Assembly: GCF_003860585.1 (NCBI RefSeq)
Contig: NZ_CP034159.1
Location: 372,001 to 436,000, forward strand
DNA length: 64,000 nt
Reading direction: 5' to 3'
From: Kaistella carnis
GTDB taxonomy: Bacteria > Bacteroidota > Bacteroidia > Flavobacteriales > Weeksellaceae
Made by a program: the position numbers and the translations under genes. Below the pieces are notes generated by a model. That model searched no databases, was not told where the DNA came from, and saw nothing but the letters and a program-made list of their open reading frames with translations. This document shows, in pieces, positions 8,227 through 17,448 of this stretch; the stretch's first letter is position 1; each line of letters starts with the position of its first letter.

Positions 8227-9393
8227 ATGAAAAGAAGAAGCGTTTTCTCCAAACTCAATAACTGGATCATTTATTTTTTGCTTACTGCAGCAGTGGCCGG
8301 CGTTGTGATAGCCTCGATTGTTTTAATTGATTATTTGCGTAAAGAGGAGATCAAAAGGATTGAACTTTTCGCAACGGCCATGAAATATCAACAGGAAGAA
8401 GTGATTAACGATCCTATGACCTGGGATTTAATCCTCCAGATCAACAATACCAATAATACCATTCCGGTTATCGTTACAGACAAAAACAAAAAACCGCTGG
8501 GGTACGATTTTCAACGAAATATTCCCGAACATATTCAGAATGATCCAAAAAAAATGCAGGCGCTTCTGAGAAAAATGGAAAATTCTTATAAGCCTATTGA
8601 GTTACAAATGCCCGATGACAATAACCAGTATGTTTATTATACCAACTCCAATTTACTTAATAATTTGCGGTATTCGCCCTATATTTTAGGATTGCTGATT
8701 CTGGCGTATATTTCCTTTTCATTCTGGTTTCTGCGGACCATTAAAAAGACAGATGAAGGTTATGTTTGGGCCGGGCTGGCAAAAGAAACCGCCCACCAGA
8801 TCGGAACTCCTTTATCATCAATGATCGGCTGGATCGAAATTCTGCGGATGGAAAATGAAAACAGTGAAGGCGTAAAGGAAATTGAAAATGACATTAACCG
8901 CCTCAAAACGATTTCTGAACGTTTTTCGAAAATAGGCTCTGTTCCCGAACTCAATGATTTAAATATCAATGAAACGGTGCAGCAAAATTATGATTACCTT
9001 AAATCAAGAATTTCTAAAAAGGTAAAATTTATGTTGGTTTTACCGAAAGAGCAGGTTTTGATTCCGCACAGTAGAATTCTTTTAAGTTGGGTTATTGAAA
9101 ATATTGTTAAAAATGCTGTAGACGCGATGAAAGGTGAAGGCAGACTTGAAATAGAACTCTACGAAAAGAATAAAAATATTATTATCGATATTAAAGATTC
9201 GGGTTCCGGTATGACGAATTATCAAGCACGAAATGCTTTCAAAGCTGGATATTCTACCAAGAAAAGAGGTTGGGGATTAGGTTTGTCTTTGGCGAAACGC
9301 GTGATAAAGGAATATCATAAAGGCGATATTAAGATTGCACTTACAGAAGTCGGCGCGGGAACTACTTTTCGTATCTCGATGAGAAGTTCTTAA
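8227..9393 (+). CDS. Sensor histidine kinase
   Basis: 388 residues: a transmembrane segment at about 13-36, a short extracytoplasmic or loop region, a second membrane segment at about 151-170, then a cytoplasmic kinase. The phosphoacceptor is H190 in ETAHQIGTPLSSMIGW (HisKA type). The ATPase domain has the N box ENIVKNAVDAM, the G1 box DIKDSGSGM near residue 324 and the G2 box KRGWGLGLSLAKR. No PAS or HAMP domain is evident and no response regulator gene is adjacent, so its partner and signal are unknown. It follows the PBP4 gene by 16 bp, which suggests a cell-envelope context. Confidence 0.93.
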   Translation: MKRRSVFSKLNNWIIYFLLTAAVAGVVIASIVLIDYLRKEEIKRIELFATAMKYQQEEVINDPMTWDLILQINNTNNTIPVIVTDKNKKPLGYDFQRNIPEHIQNDPKKMQALLRKMENSYKPIELQMPDDNNQYVYYTNSNLLNNLRYSPYILGLLILAYISFSFWFLRTIKKTDEGYVWAGLAKETAHQIGTPLSSMIGWIEILRMENENSEGVKEIENDINRLKTISERFSKIGSVPELNDLNINETVQQNYDYLKSRISKKVKFMLVLPKEQVLIPHSRILLSWVIENIVKNAVDAMKGEGRLEIELYEKNKNIIIDIKDSGSGMTNYQARNAFKAGYSTKKRGWGLGLSLAKRVIKEYHKGDIKIALTEVGAGTTFRISMRSS

Positions 9394-9511
9394 GATTAGC
9401 AGTATTTGATGAGAGTGCTTTGGTTTTTGGGTGAAAATACGGGTTAGTATTTTTAATTATTCTTGATTTTATTGCATAATTTAGTCTTCAATAACTAATA
9501 ACCAATTGATC

Positions 9512-10450
9512 ATGAAGAATTTAGTCTTTCTTTTTTTGCTCAGCACTTCTTTTACCAACGCCCAAATTTTTGATATTTTAAAAGATAAAGTAAAAGATCA
9601 AGCCACACATCTGATAGGTGACAAAGCAATCGGAGCCATAACGACAGAAGCAATTACCACCAATTTTAAAGATTGCAATAAAGTCGACATTAAAAGTCCT
9701 GACTTCGGGAAGAATGAAAATTATACCAAGCTTTGTAATGTTGCCTTTTCTCCCTCGGAAGGTTATCTTTTAAAACCTGGCTTTTATACCATTGAACTTA
9801 AAAGTTTTTGTTTACACGCGGGAACGTACGCGCCCAGTAAAGGAGATGGCTATTTGTATGCACCGCTGAAAGGTCAGAAAAAAGACCTTGTTGCTTCTTT
9901 AATCAAAAACTGGTATCAAAATCAGGATATTCCTCAGGAAAAAGTACAGGCCTTGGTTTGGGGCATTATCGCAAAATCAAGCTTTAAAAATATGAGTCCG
10001 GATCTACAGTTAGCTGCCACCAGACTTTTAAGTAAAAGTGAGTTGCTTAGCTTATCAAAAATGGGTTTAGATTTTGTTCCTGCAAGCGTAATGTATAAAG
10101 CCAAAAGTAACTTACCACAATCGGTTCAAATGGTTCTGGAGGCAGAAAATAAGATCAGAAGTTTTTTCAGTTCTTCTTCTTCTTCTTCAAGTTATTCAGA
10201 GTTTTAAAAATTAGCCTTGTTAACCGGCGTAAATCCTATAACTTCTGAAATTTCTTACGGAACTTGGGGTCTACATCCAAAGGGATATTGGACTTCATAC
10301 CAACCGCACGGTTACCGACAGATGACCGTGAGAATATATGTTCCAAATACCATGACCTCTGTATCTTATATCCCGTCTGATGATGTCGCAGTCCCTGCAA
10401 ATACGGGAAGTCAGAGATTAAAGGTTTCAGATGTTCTGAATTGTAACTAG
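9512..10450 (+). pseudogene. Secreted protein of unknown function, interrupted by in-frame TAA
   Basis: The reading frame starts at ATG 9512 with a signal peptide (MKNLVFLFLLSTSFTNAQ). It runs 231 codons to a TAA at 10205-10207 and then continues in the same frame to 10450. The first part has NFKDCNKVDIKSPDFG, two Cys-containing segments and a poly-Ser tract (nine Ser, from a TTC/AGT-rich repeat) just before the stop. The downstream 80 codons (GTWGLHPKGYWTSYQPHGY, then VPANTGSQRLKVSDV) look like a conserved folded C-terminal domain. The second part has no ATG, only TTG at 10217. I read this as one gene with a nonsense codon at position 232; a sequencing error or genuine two-ORF organisation cannot be excluded. 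The family is not recognised. Confidence 0.65.
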
Positions 10451-10461
10451 AAATCTACTCA

Positions 10462-10489
10462 AAAAGCCACTTCAATTAAAGTGGCTTTT
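10462..10489 (+). terminator. Intrinsic terminator after the interrupted secreted-protein gene
   Basis: Perfect 11-bp inverted repeat AAAAGCCACTT / AAGTGGCTTTT with a six-base loop, T-rich on the 3' side. It starts 11 bp after the stop of the downstream ORF fragment, which supports the fragment belonging to the same transcription unit. It may also serve the converging M1 peptidase gene. Confidence 0.75.
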
Positions 10490-10516
10490 AAATAGCAAAT
10501 AAAGCGGATCTACAAC

Positions 10517-12127
10517 TTATTTTTCAGAATAAAAGATATAATAATTTGCATCAAACTGAACGGGTTGTTCGGAAGAAAGAGTAGCAGTTTGCCACTTTTC
10601 TGTCGGACTAATTTCCTGATTTCCATTAATTCTGATTGGTAGTTTTAAGTTTTTTACACCATTGGCATATCGATATTTAAAAATTTTTCCTGTTTGAGAA
10701 TATTCTAAAGTCGGGATTTGAATGGTTCTTAAGTATTGATCAAAAACAGTGGAAAAATCAATTCCAGATTTTTCGCTGATATAATTCTCAATTTGTTTTG
10801 TGGTAACGGTTTTGTGATAAAATTCTTTGTTCAAACCCCTTAGGATCTGTCGAAATTTTTCATCATTATTGATAATCTGGCGGATGGTATGAATCATGTT
10901 TGCGCCTTTATAATACATGTCACCGCTTCCTTCGTTTCTCACACCATATTTACCAATAATCGGACTTTTATTTTCAATGTTGTTTCTGATACCAATAACG
11001 TATTTTTCAGCTGAATTTTTATCCATGTAATTCTCGGTGAACAATGTTTCGGAATAATTGGTAAAACTTTCATGAATCCACATATCAGCTTGATCCTTCG
11101 CGGTAACATTATTGGCAAACCATTCATGACCACTTTCATGGATAATGATGAAATCCCAGTTCAGGCCGACACCTGTTCCGGAAAGATCCCGACCTAAATA
11201 CCCGTTTTCGAAATTGTTACCGTAAGCCACTGAGCTTTGGTGTTCCATGCCGAGATAAGGACTTTCAACAAGTTTATAAGAATCTTCATAAAAAGGATAA
11301 GGCCCAAACCAATATTCAAAAGCTTTGATCATCGGTTTAACTTGCTGAAATTGCTTTTTAGCTTTCTCTAAATTGTAATCTAAAACCCAGTAATCTAAAT
11401 CCAAGGGTCCTTTTTCACCCTCATATGTTTCTTTAAAATTGACATATTTCCCCACATTAGGAACAATAGAGTAGGCATTAATGGGGTTTTTAACTTCCCA
11501 AGTATAGATTTTTTTGTCGTTAATAAAAGCCTCATCGATCAATCGACCGTTTGCGATACCTACTAAATCTTTTGGCGTAATAATTTTCATGATCATTCCA
11601 TTATCGGGTTCATCACTCCAAATATCTTTAATTGGCAACCAAACCGAGGCGCCAATTCCTTCTTGTGCGACAGACATCCAGGGATTCCCGTTTTTATCTT
11701 TCTTGAAAACCCATCCACCATCCCACGGTGCATTCTTAGCAATGATAGGTGTTCCGGAAAACTGAACCGTAAAATGATGAATTTCGCCTTTTTTGTAGGT
11801 CCTGTTTGTTTCAATAAAGATGAAATCGCCGTCGCGTTTTGAAGAACACAGTTTTTCGTCAGAATCGACGATATGGTAAGTCATGGGTTGCTGCAAATCA
11901 ATTTGAAAAACTGGATTTGTGACGTTCTTTGTAATTTCAAAGGTGATTTTATTACTCCCGGAAACCGATTGATCTTCAAACTTTGCCTCCACTGAAATTT
12001 CATATTTTTTTACATCCCAAAAATTCCTATAGTTTGTATTGGCTCCTTTCAGGGTGTCGGCTTTTGTAAAAACCTGGGCAGAGTAAAATCCTGAAATTAA
12101 CAGGAAGGCAGCTATTGTTTTTTTCAT
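10517..12127 (-). CDS. M1 family metallopeptidase (aminopeptidase)
   Basis: 536 residues with a signal peptide (MKKTIAAFLLISGFYSAQ). The zinc-binding HExxH is in IIHESGHEWFANNV near residue 330, and the third ligand Glu is 18 residues on in WIHESFTNY, the gluzincin pattern of family M1. An N-terminal beta domain (about 35-210) and the exopeptidase-type segment around YLGMEHQSSVAYG (the GxMEN equivalent, here GMEHQ) precede it. The protein is shorter than classical M1 enzymes and lacks the long C-terminal HEAT-like domain, as is common for Bacteroidota secreted members. A -7-like box (plus positions 12148-12155) lies just upstream. Confidence 0.92.
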   Translation of the reverse strand: MKKTIAAFLLISGFYSAQVFTKADTLKGANTNYRNFWDVKKYEISVEAKFEDQSVSGSNKITFEITKNVTNPVFQIDLQQPMTYHIVDSDEKLCSSKRDGDFIFIETNRTYKKGEIHHFTVQFSGTPIIAKNAPWDGGWVFKKDKNGNPWMSVAQEGIGASVWLPIKDIWSDEPDNGMIMKIITPKDLVGIANGRLIDEAFINDKKIYTWEVKNPINAYSIVPNVGKYVNFKETYEGEKGPLDLDYWVLDYNLEKAKKQFQQVKPMIKAFEYWFGPYPFYEDSYKLVESPYLGMEHQSSVAYGNNFENGYLGRDLSGTGVGLNWDFIIIHESGHEWFANNVTAKDQADMWIHESFTNYSETLFTENYMDKNSAEKYVIGIRNNIENKSPIIGKYGVRNEGSGDMYYKGANMIHTIRQIINNDEKFRQILRGLNKEFYHKTVTTKQIENYISEKSGIDFSTVFDQYLRTIQIPTLEYSQTGKIFKYRYANGVKNLKLPIRINGNQEISPTEKWQTATLSSEQPVQFDANYYIFYSEK

Positions 12128-12241
12128 ATTATATAGAATAAGAGAAACAAATATAATTATTATTTACCTCACATTTTTTCTCTTTAAAATTCCACTCGTG
12201 AGGTATTATTAAAATTCAGTATTTTTGACAAAATTTATTGA

Positions 12242-13264
12242 ATGAAACTCAGAATTATTTCCACGCTTTTTTGCTTTGTTTTACTTATTTCATGTAATAA
12301 AGACAAAGAAATTCTTAATACCTTAAATGACTACAATCTTTCTATGGAAAGTAAAGGGTATCATTTCGGCGATGCCTTAGAACTTCCGAAAGAAGTGATG
12401 GACAATGCAGAAAGTATCACCATTAGTTTTGGCGACAAAGAGACTTCCAAGTTAGTTGTTGATCCCCAGTTTTTCACGTTGGGAGATAATGCAGTTACTT
12501 TTAATATCAAGAAAAAAGGCGGCGAAATTTTAACGCAGGATGCGACCATTAATGTATTTGCAAAAAATCCAGAAGCCAATTTAACTTATGAAATTATAAA
12601 AGAGTACCCACATGATCCCAAAAATTTCGTGCAAGGATTTCAAATTGAAGGGAATATGATTTATGAATCTGAAGGTCAGATCGGCCAGTCCCGAATTATG
12701 AAATATCAATTGGGAACCACAACTCCGGTTGCAGAAACGCCACAGGGAGGAGATATTTTTTCTGAGGGTTGCGCCATAGTTGGTGATAAAATTTATCAGT
12801 TAACCTGGCAAAATAAGATCGGTTTTGTTTATGATAAAAGCACTTTGAAACTTCTTAGACAGTTTGATTACCCGAACGTAATGGGTGAAGGCTGGGGTTT
12901 AACTTATGATGGTAAAAATTTGATCGCATCTGATGGAACAAAGAACATTTATTTCTTAGATCCGAACAATCCTTCGAAAATGGTGCGTTATATTTCGGTT
13001 GCAGGAAATACAGAAGCTTATGATCAATTGAACGAACTGGAATATCACAACGGATTTATTTATGCCAATGTGTGGCAGAAACCAATTATCTTAAAAATTA
13101 ATCCTGCTAATGGTGAAGTAGTTGGCAAATTTGATTTTACCGAAATTGCAAAACTACATACCACTGATAACGATGATGTTTTAAACGGAATTGCCTTTAA
13201 AGGAGAAAATATGCTCATCACCGGGAAGTTATGGCCAAAAATTTACGAAGTGGCTATAAAATAA
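12242..13264 (+). CDS. Glutaminyl-peptide cyclotransferase (glutamine cyclotransferase), lipoprotein
   Basis: 340 residues. The N-terminus is a lipoprotein signal with the lipobox LLISC (Cys19), so it is probably anchored in an envelope membrane. From about residue 110 it matches the five-bladed propeller glutamine cyclotransferase family: YPHDPKNFVQGFQIEGNMIYESEGQIGQS, then EGWGLTYDGKNLIASDGT, then ELEYHNGFIYANVWQK and LNGIAFKGENMLITGKLWPK. It converts N-terminal Gln to pyroglutamate. An N-terminal Ig-like region (about 25-105) precedes the propeller, an arrangement common in Bacteroidota. A -7 box (TATTTTTG) lies at 12220-12227. Confidence 0.93.
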   Translation: MKLRIISTLFCFVLLISCNKDKEILNTLNDYNLSMESKGYHFGDALELPKEVMDNAESITISFGDKETSKLVVDPQFFTLGDNAVTFNIKKKGGEILTQDATINVFAKNPEANLTYEIIKEYPHDPKNFVQGFQIEGNMIYESEGQIGQSRIMKYQLGTTTPVAETPQGGDIFSEGCAIVGDKIYQLTWQNKIGFVYDKSTLKLLRQFDYPNVMGEGWGLTYDGKNLIASDGTKNIYFLDPNNPSKMVRYISVAGNTEAYDQLNELEYHNGFIYANVWQKPIILKINPANGEVVGKFDFTEIAKLHTTDNDDVLNGIAFKGENMLITGKLWPKIYEVAIK

Positions 13265-13378
13265 TTTTAAGTTAAAAGGGTGGGGAGAAATATTGTTTCG
13301 TACTAAAAATGGAGTATTTTTAGAAATAGTATTAATTTTTATATAGCCGAGCCGGTCATTTGAAAAATATGTAAGTCA

Positions 13379-14155
13379 TTGAAAAATTTATTTAATATTT
13401 TAGTCTTATTCATTTTCTGTACGGCTTCTGCGCAGAAGGTTCTCCCATTTGATACCTTAAAGTTAGGAACGGCTAATGATTTGTTTGCAGACGATTACGG
13501 TAACATTTACCTGCAGCAAAAGAAGGATTTCAGTTTTGCGAAATATGATTCACTTGGTCATCAAAAAGCCAAGTTGATGCTCCCTTTGCCGTTTAAGATT
13601 CAGAATGTTCAAAATCCTTTAAATGTTCCGTCATTTTCTCAAAATGCGCAAGAGCTTCGGTTTTTTGATCAAAATCTAAATGAAATACAAACCATAAATT
13701 TTCGCCAGAAGTTTGGATTTATTAAGGCCGCGTATGTAGAAGATTTACAGCAAGCCTGGTTGTTGGATGAAAGTACGAAAAATCTAATTCAATATAATTT
13801 TCGGGATGATAAAATAGTAAATTCTTTCCCTTTTAGAGTAGATGTTGATCAGCTCCTGGATCTTTTGGTATATGAAAAAAACGTCTACTTACTCTACAGA
13901 AATCAGCTGCTCATCTATAATTTAAATGCGGAAAAAAAGGTCGATCTTATTCTTGAAAATGTGCGAAAGCTTCGTCGTGAGAACGGTATTGTTATGGTTA
14001 TTTCCTTAAATCAAATTCAGAAAATTTCAGAAAATAAATTAGAAACAATATTTAAGGAAGATAATTCCCAAATTGTGGATAAAAACTCGGCTGCTTATTT
14101 TGTTATCAAAGACAACAAACTTTATCTTTACCCCATTCAAAAAAAGATTGATTAA
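13379..14155 (+). CDS. Secreted protein of unknown function (beta-propeller-like), TTG start
   Basis: 258 residues. The first codon is TTG at 13379, followed by a clear signal peptide (MKNLFNILVLFIFCTASAQ when read as Met). No suitable upstream ATG exists, and starting later would lose the signal peptide. The mature part has repeated short strands such as NDLFADDYGNIYLQQKKDF, then LRFFDQNLNEIQTINF and LWLLDESTKN-like segments, which suggests a propeller fold. No catalytic motif is seen. It lies 61 bp before the deoxynucleoside kinase gene on the same strand and may share its transcript. Secreted location is well supported; function is unknown. Confidence 0.75.
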   Translation: MKNLFNILVLFIFCTASAQKVLPFDTLKLGTANDLFADDYGNIYLQQKKDFSFAKYDSLGHQKAKLMLPLPFKIQNVQNPLNVPSFSQNAQELRFFDQNLNEIQTINFRQKFGFIKAAYVEDLQQAWLLDESTKNLIQYNFRDDKIVNSFPFRVDVDQLLDLLVYEKNVYLLYRNQLLIYNLNAEKKVDLILENVRKLRRENGIVMVISLNQIQKISENKLETIFKEDNSQIVDKNSAAYFVIKDNKLYLYPIQKKID

Positions 14156-14216
14156 AGGCGGACAAGTTCCTTTTTAATTACCTTTTATTCATTCACTTTA
14201 TAATTCACTTTTAAGA

Positions 14217-14831
14217 ATGCATATTGCTGTTACAGGAAATATTGGCGCTGGCAAAACAACTCTAACTAAAATGTTATCAAAACATTACGGTTGGGAAGCG
14301 CAGTTTGAAGATGTAGATCATAACCCTTATTTAGAAGATTTTTATGCCGACATGGGCAAATGGAGTTTTGCCTTGCAGATTTATTTTTTGGGAAGCCGTT
14401 TTAAACAGGTAAAAGAGATCCGTGAAAGTGGCAAAAATATTATTCAGGATCGTACTATTTATGAAGATGCTCATATTTTTGCAGAGAATTTAAATGATAT
14501 GAGTTTGCTGACGGACCGGGATTTTCAGAATTATTCTTCCGTTTTTAATCTGATGAAGAGTTTTGTTTCGGCACCGGATTTGCTCATCTATTTAAAATCA
14601 GATGTTCCCAATTTAGTGAAGAAAATTTACAAACGCGGACGTGATTACGAAGCTTCGATTTCCATCGAATACCTCTCTAAACTCAATCAGAAGTACGAAA
14701 AGTGGATCTCAGATTATAATGAGGGAAAACTTTTAATCATAGAAGTTGATGATTTAGATTTCGTGGAAAGACCGGAAGATTTCGGATTAATTCTGGAAAG
14801 AATTGAAACAGAACTGCACGGATTATTTTAA
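14217..14831 (+). CDS. Deoxynucleoside kinase (dAK/dGK type)
   Basis: 204 residues, the usual size of bacterial deoxyadenosine/deoxyguanosine kinases that phosphorylate salvaged deoxynucleosides. The P-loop is GNIGAGKTT at residues 7-15. The substrate-site motif appears in FEDVDHNPYLEDFY, and the ERS-type motif is QDRTIYEDAHIFA (the DR pair). A LID-like region contains IYKRGRDYEASI. The enzyme is cytosolic. Upstream is the secreted propeller-like gene and downstream an ArsC-like gene, both on the same strand. Confidence 0.94.
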   Translation: MHIAVTGNIGAGKTTLTKMLSKHYGWEAQFEDVDHNPYLEDFYADMGKWSFALQIYFLGSRFKQVKEIRESGKNIIQDRTIYEDAHIFAENLNDMSLLTDRDFQNYSSVFNLMKSFVSAPDLLIYLKSDVPNLVKKIYKRGRDYEASISIEYLSKLNQKYEKWISDYNEGKLLIIEVDDLDFVERPEDFGLILERIETELHGLF

Positions 14832-14911
14832 AATTTACCATTAAAGAGTGGTGAAAAAAATAGTCCAATGAATGAAACATATTCACCTCTAACTTCTTTA
14901 GTTCAAAAAAA

Positions 14912-15259
14912 ATGATTAAAATTCTTTATAATAATTCGTGTTCCAAAAGTCGCGGAATTCTGGAATATCTTGATGAAAATGGGGTGCCCTTTGAAATCAT
15001 TGATTTTATTCAGAACCCGTTAAGTGAAATGGAATTGAGAACAGTTCTGAAAAAACTTAGAATGGCCGCGAAAGATCTGATCCGCAAGAATGAAAAAAAA
15101 TTCAAAGATCTCTATTATGACAAAGAATATAGCGAAGATGAATGGATTCAGGTGATGCTAAAAAATCCATCGCTGATACAGCGTCCGATTTTAATTAAGG
15201 ATTCAGTTGCTATGATTGGTCGCCCGGTCGAAGTTGCTAAGTTTTTTATTGAAAGTTAA
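14912..15259 (+). CDS. arsC: ArsC/Spx family thioredoxin-fold protein (arsenate reductase-like)
   Basis: 115 residues, normal for glutaredoxin-coupled ArsC. The active-site loop is NNSCSKSRG, with Cys9 and Arg13 spaced as in the CX3R motif. The C-terminal QRPILIKDSVAMIGRPVEV carries the family's conserved RP motif. The protein is expected to reduce arsenate, but no arsenic genes (arsR, arsB, acr3) are nearby, so this may be an orphan homologue with another redox role. Its stop overlaps the stop of the convergent TIGR01777 gene by 4 bp. Confidence 0.87.
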   Translation: MIKILYNNSCSKSRGILEYLDENGVPFEIIDFIQNPLSEMELRTVLKKLRMAAKDLIRKNEKKFKDLYYDKEYSEDEWIQVMLKNPSLIQRPILIKDSVAMIGRPVEVAKFFIES

Positions 15260-16149
15260 ATAAGCGATTTAAAAGCTTCTTTCACATGATTATATTTAAA
15301 ATCAAATCCCAGCGATTTGATTTTTTTGTTATTTGCTCGTGTCCCTTCCAAAATGATGGAACTCATTTCTCCCAAGACCGATTTTAAAACAAATTTCGGA
15401 ACATTAAAGGGAAGAAAAAATTTGTCTGAAGCGTTCGCTAAATCTTTCATAAAGGTTTTATTCGTCGGAACATCATCTGCCACAGCATTGTAAATTCCAT
15501 TCATCTTTTGGTTTTCGATTGCAAAAACGTACATATTGACCAAATCATCCACATGGATCCAGTTCATCCACTGATTGCCTGAACCTACACCGGAACCCAT
15601 ATTTAAATTGACCAATTTCTTTAATAAAGGAAAAGCACCACCATTTTTTGCCAAAACCATAGCCGTTCTCAAACAAACAACCCTGTCTGCAACAGTGGAG
15701 AACTTGTTTGCTGCATTTTCCCAAGATACACACAATTCTGCTAAAAAATCTTTCTGCACAACACCATCGCTTTCTTTCAGTATTTGATCTGAAGTAAAAG
15801 TTCCATAATAATTAATGCCTGACGCGGAAATAAATGACTCTAAATGAACGTTATTTTTTTTACACCGTTCCAATAGCAAATTCGCCGTATCGACACGACT
15901 GGAATACATTTCTTTTTTGTACGCGTCGCTCCAGCGTTCACTGATGGTGGCACCTGCTAAGTGAATAATGGCGTCGAGTTTTTGAAAAGCCTTGTCATCA
16001 ATCTCCTTTTCTGCAATATTCCAGTAAAATTCCTTTGGATCATCACTCTTTTTGCGTGTTAGAATTCGAACTTCATGCCTTCTTTCCCTCAGCTTTTCAA
16101 CTAAAAGTTGTCCAACAAGTCCTGTTCCGCCGGTTATTAAAATAGTCAT
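15256..16149 (-). CDS. TIGR01777 family NAD(P)-binding oxidoreductase
   Basis: 297 residues. The extended-SDR Rossmann start is ILITGGTGLVGQLLVEKL (residues 3-20), followed by AIIHLAGATISERWSD and SASGINYYG, both diagnostic of the epimerase-like TIGR01777 family (YfcH/SulA-like). The C-terminal domain has NWIHVDDLVNMY and YNAVADDVPTNKTF. Substrate is unknown. The gene overlaps arsC tail-to-tail and is 9 bp downstream of the DUF493 gene on the same strand, so these two are probably co-transcribed. Confidence 0.93.
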   Translation of the reverse strand: MTILITGGTGLVGQLLVEKLRERRHEVRILTRKKSDDPKEFYWNIAEKEIDDKAFQKLDAIIHLAGATISERWSDAYKKEMYSSRVDTANLLLERCKKNNVHLESFISASGINYYGTFTSDQILKESDGVVQKDFLAELCVSWENAANKFSTVADRVVCLRTAMVLAKNGGAFPLLKKLVNLNMGSGVGSGNQWMNWIHVDDLVNMYVFAIENQKMNGIYNAVADDVPTNKTFMKDLANASDKFFLPFNVPKFVLKSVLGEMSSIILEGTRANNKKIKSLGFDFKYNHVKEAFKSLI

Positions 16150-16158
16150 TCGTTAAAT

Positions 16159-16467
16159 TTATAGCATCATTACTCCTTCGATTGCGCCCACTTTTTTATA
16201 GATACTCACCACTTGATCAGCATCCAAAACAAAAGCATTGATGCTTAGTGCCGTATATTTTCCTTTTTTGCTGTCACGTGTCGTAAGGGTAAATTTGATA
16301 TCATCGAAAACCCGATAGATTTCTGTAAGTTTTGATTCTTCAGTGGTAAGAATGAATTTAAAGAGATATTCTTCCGGAAAATTGTGAGTGTTATCTAATT
16401 TCTCTTTTAATGAAGCGTAAAATTCTTCCGGATTTTTATTGTCTTCCTGTCCTATAATATTTAACAT
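16159..16467 (-). CDS. DUF493 family protein
   Basis: 102 residues, matching the small YbeD-like DUF493 family of ferredoxin-like alpha/beta proteins. Supporting segments are FPEEYLFKFILTTEES, then SKKGKYTALSINAFVLDADQVV and the C-terminal YKKVGAIEGVMML. A regulatory, ligand-binding ACT-like role has been proposed for the family, but nothing here defines a ligand. Nine bp separate it from the downstream TIGR01777 gene. Confidence 0.85.
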   Translation of the reverse strand: MLNIIGQEDNKNPEEFYASLKEKLDNTHNFPEEYLFKFILTTEESKLTEIYRVFDDIKFTLTTRDSKKGKYTALSINAFVLDADQVVSIYKKVGAIEGVMML

Positions 16468-16483
16468 GGGGTAATATTTAAAT

Positions 16484-16512
16484 TAAAAAAATTCGGATCA
16501 GAAATCCGAATT
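16484..16512 (-). terminator. Intrinsic terminator after DUF4197 gene
   Basis: Inverted repeat ATTCGGAT / ATCCGAAT (16491-16498 and 16504-16511) with a five-base loop. Read on the minus strand it is followed by a run of seven T. It lies 25 bp beyond the stop of the DUF4197 gene. Confidence 0.8.
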
Positions 16513-16536
16513 CAAATATAGTTAAAAATAACTTTT

Positions 16537-17220
16537 TTATTTTGCTGCTTTTAATGAATTCATAATGGTGTTTGCATTTTGCTGTTCATGATTTTCAATA
16601 ATATTAAAAAGACCGTCCACCATTTGTTGTGCGGCAAATTTACTGATTCCATTCGTTGCAATATTTGCTGTATTTTGATTTCCTAAAATGGATCCTAAAA
16701 GATTAGTACCGGATAAAGCAGAATTTAAAGATTGAACCAGTCCAAACTCATTTAGTTTAGCATCAACTTTCGGCGCAATTGCTGCCATCAATTGGGTAGA
16801 AGTTTTCTCTCTTAAAATTTGAGTGGCAACTCCGGAACCGCCTTGTACTATTCTCGCTGCATCTTCTGCGGTCAAAGAATTAACTGCATTTATTAATATA
16901 GGACGCGACGTATCGACCGTAAAGGCTGCTGCCTGCGCAATATATTCTTTTTCTTTTACCACTAAATTATTTAAACCCACCTTTTGTAAAGTGCTGTTGA
17001 TGTCACGCAGTTGTTTCGGTAGTGCAGCATCAATCAGTTGATTTGCTAAAAAACTGTCTTTGTTGCTAAAAATATTGAGTCCTTTATTGATTCCACCAAG
17101 CAAAACCTGTTTTAAAACAGCAATTCCAACGGTTGAAGTTGCAAGTGCAACGCATGATTGTGCTGTAGTCCCGATGGTTGCAACCGCCATGGTTGCCAAT
17201 AATATAGTATTTGTTCTCAT
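16537..17220 (-). CDS. DUF4197 domain protein, secreted
   Basis: 227 residues with an N-terminal signal sequence (MRTNTILLATMAVATIGTTA) and a Cys soon after. The body is helical and matches DUF4197: LKQVLLGGINKGLNIFSNKD, then AALPKQLRDINSTLQKVGL, then LTAEDAARIVQGGSGVATQIL and a C-terminal FAAQQMVDGLFNIIENHE. The family is conserved in Bacteroidota and Proteobacteria envelopes with no established role. It is divergent from the glutamate-synthase-like gene. Confidence 0.88.
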   Translation of the reverse strand: MRTNTILLATMAVATIGTTAQSCVALATSTVGIAVLKQVLLGGINKGLNIFSNKDSFLANQLIDAALPKQLRDINSTLQKVGLNNLVVKEKEYIAQAAAFTVDTSRPILINAVNSLTAEDAARIVQGGSGVATQILREKTSTQLMAAIAPKVDAKLNEFGLVQSLNSALSGTNLLGSILGNQNTANIATNGISKFAAQQMVDGLFNIIENHEQQNANTIMNSLKAAK

Positions 17221-17392
17221 TCTTAAATTATTTGGATATTTTTTATGTAGTCAAATTGTACGCCAAAAATTTTGGTGTGGTTATAGGACATAAAAATTAA
17301 AACCTATAGTTATATTAAATCCTTTGACAAAAGAAAGGTAGAAAAATGATGAATTTTGGTACAATTGAAAGCTTCAAAAAAAAGATCTATAA

Positions 17393-17424
17393 AAAACCAT
17401 TTTCCCTCGAAAGTGGTTTTTTTT
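17393..17424 (+). terminator. Terminator-like hairpin upstream of the glutamate-synthase-like gene
   Basis: Inverted repeat AAAACCATTTT / AAAGTGGTTTT (17393-17403, 17410-17420; one G-U pair) with a six-base loop and eight consecutive T including the stem end. It sits in the divergent region between two gene starts, with no annotated gene for it to terminate. It could end a small RNA or upstream read-through, or act in the leader of the downstream gene. Confidence 0.5.
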
Positions 17425-17440
17425 GTCGGTTTATTATCGC

Positions 17441-17448
17441 TAATTTTG
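17441..17448 (+). promoter_or_regulatory. -7 box for glutamate-synthase-like gene
   Basis: TAATTTTG matches the Bacteroidota TAnnTTTG consensus and lies 22 bp before the ATG at 17471. A TTG that could serve as the -33 box is within the T-tract of the hairpin just upstream, although the spacing (15 bp) is shorter than usual. Confidence 0.45.

Noticed and set aside
14912..15259. Arsenic resistance locus
   Set aside because: Only an ArsC-like gene is present, with no arsR or arsenite exporter nearby.
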